A DNA stretch of 64,000 nt from Kribbella flavida DSM 17836 (GTDB taxonomy: Bacteria; Actinomycetota; Actinomycetes; Propionibacteriales; Kribbellaceae): positions 682,001-746,000 of the forward strand of contig NC_013729.1 of NCBI RefSeq assembly GCF_000024345.1. Reading direction: 5' to 3'. The translations under genes were made by a program, and so were the position numbers. Positions 59,316 through 64,000 of this stretch are shown piece by piece. Within the stretch, counting starts at the first letter, position 1; every line of letters starts with the position of its first letter. The notes under the pieces are model-generated. The model was not told the DNA's origin. It did no database searches and was given only the letters and a program-made list of their open reading frames with translations.

Positions 59316-60621
59316 GCTGGTCCGGCGCGTAGTACACCGAGCCGTCGGCGCACAGCGGCGCCTCGTCCAGCCGGGCCGCCAACGTCCCCGCGTCGGCGGC
59401 CAGGAACGCGTCGCCGCGATCCACCACCGGTTGCAGGTACTCGTGCCCGGGCAGCTTCGCCACGGCGGTCTTGCACCCCAGCGCCATCCCCTCGAACAGC
59501 GCCGTCGTCGACACCCCGACCTGGTACGCCGCGGCGCGCTGCAACGCGATCGTCGACTCGGACGGGCCCGCCGACACCCTGACCCGGCTGTCCGGCGGGA
59601 GTTGGTAGTCGGTCAGGTGCTCGCTCGGGTGCAGCCGGAACACCACGTCCAGCTCCGGCCGGGACGCCGCGAACGTAACCGCGAAGTCGAGCAACGGCCG
59701 CCCGACCGTGCCCTGCGACAGGAACAGCACCTGGCCCGGGTCCTTGGTCGCAGGCTCGGCCGCCGGCAGGAACGGCGCCCCGATCACGGCCGTCGTCATG
59801 CCCGCGGGCAGCTCGGCGACCATCGTCCAGTACGACCCGAAGCACCACAGCGCGTCCGGCTGGTCCGGTACGGCCGGGCGGCCGGGATAGCTGTAGCCGA
59901 GGTGGTACGGGCTGATCGCACCGTGCTGCAACTCGATCACCGGGATGCCGAGGTCCCGGGCTGCGCCGGTGATGTGCTGGTGGAAGTACGAGACCACGGA
60001 GTACACGGTCCTGATCCGGTGCCGGCGCAGCAGGGCGCGGTAGATCGTGCGCAGCCGCAGGTGCTTGGGCACCTCGCGGGCGACCAGTGCGCCGATCGGG
60101 ACCTTGACGCCGGTCAGTGCCTCCAGCGCGTTGGCGATGGTGGTGGTCCGGGTGTCGACCGAGCGGCTGCGCACGGCGCCGGCCGCCGAGGTGAAGAAGT
60201 CGAGGTTGCGGCTGCCCGCGAGCGGGGTGCCGTTGATGCCGGAGTCCAGCACCAGCGCGGAAGGGCCGAGCTCGGCACGCAGCCGGTCGGTGTAGATCTC
60301 GATGCCGCCCGGCTTGCGCGGGTGCGGCACCACCAGGGCGTCGTACCCGCCGGCGGCGAGGAACGGGTTCTTGCCGACCACGCCGGCCACGTGCTTGCCG
60401 ACCAGCCGGGCCTTGTCGGAGCGGGTTCGGCGGACCGGGTGCGGCTCGCCGTGGATGCCGCTGCGCCGGGTCAGCTCATGGAAGACGCGCATCCGGATGA
60501 TCGGCCACGGGTGGGTCGCCTGGATCCGCCAGCTGAGCAGGTCCAGCTCCTTCTCCAGCTGCCAGATCGCGGCGCACAGCGTCGCCACCGTCGGTGTGGT
60601 GCCGTTCCCGGTACTCGTCAT
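59284..60621 (-). CDS. Surface-polysaccharide GT-B-like protein
   Basis: This 445-residue protein begins TVATLCAAIWQLEKELDLLSW. It has VLDSGINGTPLAG, TVYSVVSYFHQHITGAARDLGIPVIELQHGAISPYHLGY and a C-terminal half with VLFLSQGTVGRPLLDFA, DVVFRLHPSEHLTDYQLP and VGVSTTALFEGMALGCKTAVAKLPG. The ELQHG and FRLHPSE segments resemble CDP-glycerol- and capsule-type transferases. ATG 60621 lies 145 bp inside the upstream GT2 frame. It is probably a polymer-forming transferase; the exact sugar is unknown. Confidence 0.75.
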   Translation of the reverse strand: MTSTGNGTTPTVATLCAAIWQLEKELDLLSWRIQATHPWPIIRMRVFHELTRRSGIHGEPHPVRRTRSDKARLVGKHVAGVVGKNPFLAAGGYDALVVPHPRKPGGIEIYTDRLRAELGPSALVLDSGINGTPLAGSRNLDFFTSAAGAVRSRSVDTRTTTIANALEALTGVKVPIGALVAREVPKHLRLRTIYRALLRRHRIRTVYSVVSYFHQHITGAARDLGIPVIELQHGAISPYHLGYSYPGRPAVPDQPDALWCFGSYWTMVAELPAGMTTAVIGAPFLPAAEPATKDPGQVLFLSQGTVGRPLLDFAVTFAASRPELDVVFRLHPSEHLTDYQLPPDSRVRVSAGPSESTIALQRAAAYQVGVSTTALFEGMALGCKTAVAKLPGHEYLQPVVDRGDAFLAADAGTLAARLDEAPLCADGSVYYAPDQLSAVLKDPSR

Positions 60622-61525
60622 GGTTGATCCCAACTATGCCCGCGAGGCTGCCGATGCCCGAGAAGAACCGGCGAACGGCCTTCAGCAGATAGGTCTTGCG
60701 TACCAGTACCAGACCGGCCAGGCCGAACGCGAAGGCCGAGCCGATCCGGGCCAGAGCATAGGCCAGGGCGGTCGCGACGCTGACCGCGCCCGGCCGGATC
60801 AGCACCCGGGAGATGCTGTCGCCGCTGCCGGACCGGAACGCCCGCCGGACCAGCCAGCGCAGGGTGGTCCGGGAGGCCGGCACGTCCTCGGTGATCCGGG
60901 CTTCCTCGCACCACACGATCCGGAACCCGGCTTGGTGCACGCGCAGGAAGAAGTGCAGGTCGCTCGACCCGGTGAACCGGAACGCCGGGTGGAAGGCCGG
61001 CGTGACCTGGTGGTAGACCTTCTGGGCGACCAGCGTGTTGTTCGTGTACGCCTTGTTCAGCACGTCGCCGGTGCCGTGCTTGCCGGTCGAGTCGTGCACG
61101 TCGCTGTACCGGTTCCAGGCCGGGGCGCCGGGCGGCAGGATGCCCTGCACCGGGCCGGTCACCACGTCCGCGCCGGTGGTCTGCCACGCACCGAGCAGGG
61201 TCGCCAGCCAGCCGGGCGGCGCGACCTCGTCGTCGTCCACGAAGATCAGCGCGTCGTCGTCCCAGGCCAGCTGGACCGACTTCTCCCGGGCGAACGGGAT
61301 GCCCGGCTCGGGCTCGATCGCGGAGTCCACCGGGTACGGGCCGGCCTCGGCCGCCTCGGCGATCACCTCGGTCGCCGACCCGGCCGCGTCGTTGTCCACG
61401 ACCACGATCCGGACGGCGTAGTCGCTGTCCGCGGGCAGCTCCTGGGCCTGCAGGCTGCGCAGCAGGACCCTCAGCAGCTCCGGCCGCCGGAAGGTGATCA
61501 CGGCGATGGCGACGGTGGTACTCAT
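60476..61525 (-). CDS. Family 2 glycosyltransferase with long overlap
   Basis: This 349-residue GT2 protein begins VAIAVITFRRPELLRVLLRSL. It has IVVVDNDAAGSATEVIAEAA, the metal motif DALIFVDDDEVAPPGWL, SDLHFFLRVHQAGFRIVWCEEA and a C-terminal membrane stretch (VATALAYALARIGSAFAFGLAGLVLV). The last ~49 residues (from about GINHDEY) run inside the next gene. They read as an Arg/Asp/Pro-rich tail, which suggests the original stop was lost. Confidence 0.87.
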   Translation of the reverse strand: MSTTVAIAVITFRRPELLRVLLRSLQAQELPADSDYAVRIVVVDNDAAGSATEVIAEAAEAGPYPVDSAIEPEPGIPFAREKSVQLAWDDDALIFVDDDEVAPPGWLATLLGAWQTTGADVVTGPVQGILPPGAPAWNRYSDVHDSTGKHGTGDVLNKAYTNNTLVAQKVYHQVTPAFHPAFRFTGSSDLHFFLRVHQAGFRIVWCEEARITEDVPASRTTLRWLVRRAFRSGSGDSISRVLIRPGAVSVATALAYALARIGSAFAFGLAGLVLVRKTYLLKAVRRFFSGIGSLAGIVGINHDEYRERHHTDGGDAVRRDLAAGEGAGPAQLADPGDPPVADHPDARLP

Positions 61526-61562
61526 GGCGACCGAGACTAGGGCATGTCCGCCGCCGGAGTGC

Positions 61563-61578
61563 TGTACCCGTGGGTACA
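61563..61578. promoter_or_regulatory. Palindrome, probable TetR operator
   Basis: TGTACCC (61563-61569) and GGGTACA (61572-61578) are exact inverted repeats with a GT centre. They lie between the divergent GT2 and TetR genes and span the most upstream possible GTG of the TetR gene. That position indicates a regulator-binding site and a downstream true start. Confidence 0.6.
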
Positions 61579-61587
61579 GTGGAGTGG

Positions 61588-62151
61588 GTGGAGACAGTGG
61601 AACGGTTGATCCGGAGTACGCAGGAACTGCTCTGGGAACGGGGATACGTCGGCACCAGCCCGAAGGCGATCCAGGCCGCGGCCGAGGCCGGCCAGGGCAG
61701 CATGTACCACCACTTCGCCGGCAAGGCCGAACTCGCCCGGGCCGCCATCGAGCGGTCCGGCGCGGAGCTGACCGAGGCGGCCGAGCAGGAGCTGGCCGGG
61801 CCGGGCACCGCGACCGAGCGGATCGTGCGGTACCTGCGAAGGGACCGCGAGGTGCTCAGGGGCTGCCGGATGGGCCGGCTCACCGCCGATCCCGACGTGA
61901 TGGCCGATCCCGCCCTGCGCGCGCCGGTGGCCGAGGCGTTCGGCCGGATCCGCGCCCGGCTCGCCGATATCATTGCCGAGGGCAAGCGAGACGGCGAGTT
62001 CCCGGCCGGGCTCGACCCGGTGGCCACGGCGGCCGCCGTCGCGGCCGTGCTGCAGGGCGGGTACGTGCTGGCGCGGGCAGCCGGCGAGGACGACCCGTTC
62101 GAGCTGGCCGTGCAAGGACTCGTCCACCTGCTCGAGGGAGTTTCCGCATGA
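61588..62151 (+). CDS. TetR/AcrR-family transcriptional regulator
   Basis: This regulator of about 187 residues has the HTH segment VERLIRSTQELLWERGYVGTSPKAIQAAAEAGQGSMYHHFAGKAELARAAI. A helical ligand domain follows, with CRMGRLTADPDVMADP and AAVAAVLQGGYVLARAAG. Several GTG codons (61570, 61588, 61597) could start it. Those after the palindrome are preferred, though no ribosome site is clearly best. The stop overlaps the LLM gene by 4 bp, so it likely controls that gene and itself. Confidence 0.88.
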   Translation: METVERLIRSTQELLWERGYVGTSPKAIQAAAEAGQGSMYHHFAGKAELARAAIERSGAELTEAAEQELAGPGTATERIVRYLRRDREVLRGCRMGRLTADPDVMADPALRAPVAEAFGRIRARLADIIAEGKRDGEFPAGLDPVATAAAVAAVLQGGYVLARAAGEDDPFELAVQGLVHLLEGVSA

Positions 62152-63011
62152 GGATCGGCGCCGTCTTCCCCCAGCTCGAGATCGGCAGCGACCCGGCCGT
62201 GATCCGGGCCTGGGCCGAGACGGTCGAGCAGGCCGGCTACCGGCACGTGCTCGCCTACGACCACGTGCTCGGCGCGAGTCCCGAGCACCGGCCCGGCTGG
62301 ACCGGCTACACGGACAAGTCCTTGTTCCACGAGGTTTTTGTGCTCTTCGGCTACCTGGCCGCGATCACCACCGAGCTCGAACTGGTCACCGGCGTGGTGA
62401 TCCTGCCGCAGCGGCAGACCGCGCTGGTCGCCAAGCAGGCCGCCGAGATCGACGTACTCAGCGGTGGCCGGCTCCGGCTCGGCGTCGGCATCGGCTGGAA
62501 CCCCGTCGAGTACGACGCCCTCGGCGTCCCCTTCAAGCAGCGCGGCGCCCGTCTGGAGGAGCAGGTCGACCTGCTCCGCAAGCTCTGGGCCGACCCGGTG
62601 ATCTCCTACGACGGCACGTTCCACCAGGTCGAGCAGGCCGGGCTCAACCCGTTGCCCGGCCGGCGGATTCCGATCTGGTTCGGCGGCACGGCAGAGGCGG
62701 TACTGCGGCGTACCGGGCAGATCGGCGACGGCTGGATGCCGCAGAGCCGGCCCGATGACGAAGCCCGTGCGCAGGTCGAGCGGGTCCGCCAGTACGCCGC
62801 CGAGGCCGGCCGTGACCCGTCGGAGATCGGCTTCGAGGCGCGGCTCAGCCTCGGCCAGGTCCCGGAGCGGGAGTGGGCCGGCTTCGCCGGGAGCTGGCGC
62901 GAGCTCGGCGCGACCCACCTGTGCGTCAATACGATGGGCCTGGGTCTGAAGTCCCCGGCCGACCACGCCGCCGTACTGCGCGACGTCCTGCCCGCGCTGC
63001 AGGACCGCTGA
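62148..63011 (+). CDS. LLM-class F420-dependent oxidoreductase (TIGR03619-like)
   Basis: This 287-residue luciferase-like protein has MRIGAVFPQLEIGSDPAVIRAWAETVEQAGYRHVLAYDHVLG, ELVTGVVILPQRQTALVAKQAAEIDVLSGGRLRLGVGIGWNPVEY and RIPIWFGGTAEAVLRRTGQIGDGWMP. It should use F420 (or flavin) to act on an unknown substrate. ATG 62148 overlaps the TetR stop (ATGA), which suggests the TetR ligand is related to its substrate. Confidence 0.9.
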   Translation: MRIGAVFPQLEIGSDPAVIRAWAETVEQAGYRHVLAYDHVLGASPEHRPGWTGYTDKSLFHEVFVLFGYLAAITTELELVTGVVILPQRQTALVAKQAAEIDVLSGGRLRLGVGIGWNPVEYDALGVPFKQRGARLEEQVDLLRKLWADPVISYDGTFHQVEQAGLNPLPGRRIPIWFGGTAEAVLRRTGQIGDGWMPQSRPDDEARAQVERVRQYAAEAGRDPSEIGFEARLSLGQVPEREWAGFAGSWRELGATHLCVNTMGLGLKSPADHAAVLRDVLPALQDR

Positions 63012-63047
63012 CCCACCGATACGTCCGCCCGACCAGGAGGAGCAGCA

Positions 63048-64000
63048 GTGGCAGTCGAGGTCACCGGACCGATGCACGAGCGGTACGACGAGATCCTCAG
63101 CGCTCAGGCGCTCGACCTGATCGGCCTGCTGCACCGCGAGCTGAACCCGCGCCGGCGGGAGCTGCTCGACCGCCGCCGGGCCCGCGTCGAGCAGATCGCC
63201 GCCGGTGGCACGCTCGGCTTCCTGCCCGAGACGGCCGCGGTTCGCGAGGACCCCGACTGGCGGGTCGCGCCGCCCGCGCCGGGGCTGGTCGACCGCCGGG
63301 TCGAGATCACCGGCCCGACCGACCGCAAGATGACCGTGAACGCGCTGAACTCCGGTGCCAAGGTGTGGCTCGCCGACCAGGAGGACGCGAACACCCCGCG
63401 GTGGGAGAACGTGATCGGCGGCCAGCTCAACCTGCTCGACGCGGTCACCCGCAAGATCGACTTCACCAGCGAGGCGGGCAAGTCGTACGCGCTACGGCCG
63501 GACGAGGAGCTGGCCACCATCGTGGTTCGCCCGCGCGGCCTGCACCTGCCGGAGAAGCACCTGCTGGTCGACGGCGAGCGGACGTCCGGTGCGCTGGTCG
63601 ACTTCGCGCTCTACCTGAGCGCGTGCGGGCAGCTGCAGCTCGACCGCGGCCAGGGCCCGTACTTCTACCTGCCGAAGCTGGAGTCGCACCTGGAGGCCCG
63701 GCTCTGGAACGACGCGTTCCTGCTCGCGCAGGACCGGCTCGGCATCCCGCGCGGCACGATCCGGGCGACGGTGCTGATCGAGACGTTCCCGGCGGCGTTC
63801 GAGATGGAGGAGATCCTCTACGAGCTGCGCGAGCACTCCGCCGGCCTGAACGCGGGCCGCTGGGACTTCATGTTCAGCGTGATCAAGACCTACCGGACCC
63901 GCGGCCGCGACTTCCAGCTGCCGGACCGGAACTCGGTGACGATGACCGTGCCGTTCATGCGGGCCTACACCGAGCTGCTGGTCCGGACCTGCCACCGGCG
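63048..64000 (+). CDS. aceB: Malate synthase A, 3' end cut by window
   Basis: From GTG 63048 (site gaccaggaggagcagca) the frame is open to the window edge for about 317 residues. It starts [20 protein letters not shown] and contains [41 protein letters not shown] and [32 protein letters not shown], then [40 protein letters not shown] and [22 protein letters not shown], the glyoxylate-cycle malate synthase A pattern. The rest of the barrel and the catalytic Asp lie beyond the window. Confidence 0.95.
   Translation, partial: MAVEVTGPMHERYDEILSAQALDLIGLLHRELNPRRRELLDRRRARVEQIAAGGTLGFLPETAAVREDPDWRVAPPAPGLVDRRVEITGPTDRKMTVNALNSGAKVWLADQEDANTPRWENVIGGQLNLLDAVTRKIDFTSEAGKSYALRPDEELATIVVRPRGLHLPEKHLLVDGERTSGALVDFALYLSACGQLQLDRGQGPYFYLPKLESHLEARLWNDAFLLAQDRLGIPRGTIRATVLIETFPAAFEMEEILYELREHSAGLNAGRWDFMFSVIKTYRTRGRDFQLPDRNSVTMTVPFMRAYTELLVRTCHR

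Overview
The window is a G+C-rich actinobacterial chromosome segment. The codon use is strongly GC3-biased, GTG starts are frequent, and F420-dependent enzymes, SWIM/MoxR/vWA genes, DUF4235/DUF3618/Holin-X genes and an ANTAR regulator are present. The gene content and style fit a soil nocardioid such as Kribbella, but the genus is an inference. I see no rRNA, tRNA, CRISPR array, insertion sequence or prophage, and no gene-free stretch longer than about 300 bp. The largest gaps are 48860-49150, 47423-47689 and 3048-3278.

Region 1 (1-15.3 kb) is sugar catabolism. A truncated dolichol-phosphate-mannose-synthase-like gene at the left edge is followed by a + strand pair: an FGGY carbohydrate kinase and a YihT-like class I aldolase. 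On the - strand there is a regulon of a tandem metallo-beta-lactamase protein, a clan-D-like glycoside hydrolase and a LacI repressor, then a binding protein, two ABC permeases, a ROK kinase, a SIS isomerase and a GH38 alpha-mannosidase. A perfect 24-bp palindrome lies in the promoter of the transport operon, and a second LacI-type operator lies upstream of the first operon.

Region 2 (15.4-28.4 kb) is a tightly overlapping glycan operon. It carries GT2, GT9, an O-carbamoyltransferase, a GT2-GmhB fusion, GT9, a GT-B protein, GT4, GmhA, HldE, an SDR and GT9, with a convergent UDP-glucuronate-decarboxylase-like gene after it. The enzymes amount to ADP-heptose synthesis plus several heptosyltransferase-like enzymes, which is unexpected in an organism without LPS.

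Region 3 (28.4-49 kb) mixes housekeeping, secreted and stress functions. These include a STAS protein, an LVIVD secreted protein, a DUF305 lipoprotein, SDR, AlkD-like, MFS, a DUF4397/sortase pair, an S41 protease, Sua5/YciO, CGNR-AzlC-AzlD, a LigD phosphoesterase-domain protein, a SigB/F-type sigma factor, LysR/methyltransferase, an F420 oxidoreductase, the Holin-X/DUF3618/DUF4235 operon and several tiny acidic proteins. GNNT-N14-16-GGGTAC promoter-like elements recur upstream of the small stress genes.

Region 4 (49.1-56.3 kb) is a five-gene SWIM / DUF5691 / MoxR ATPase / DUF5682 / vWA cassette related to the poorly understood Escherichia coli Yeh gene set. Region 5 (56.3-64 kb) holds GNAT, YCII, a frameshifted aldo/keto reductase, an SRPBCC protein, a TIGR03086 protein, two surface-glycan genes, a TetR/LLM pair and the start of malate synthase.
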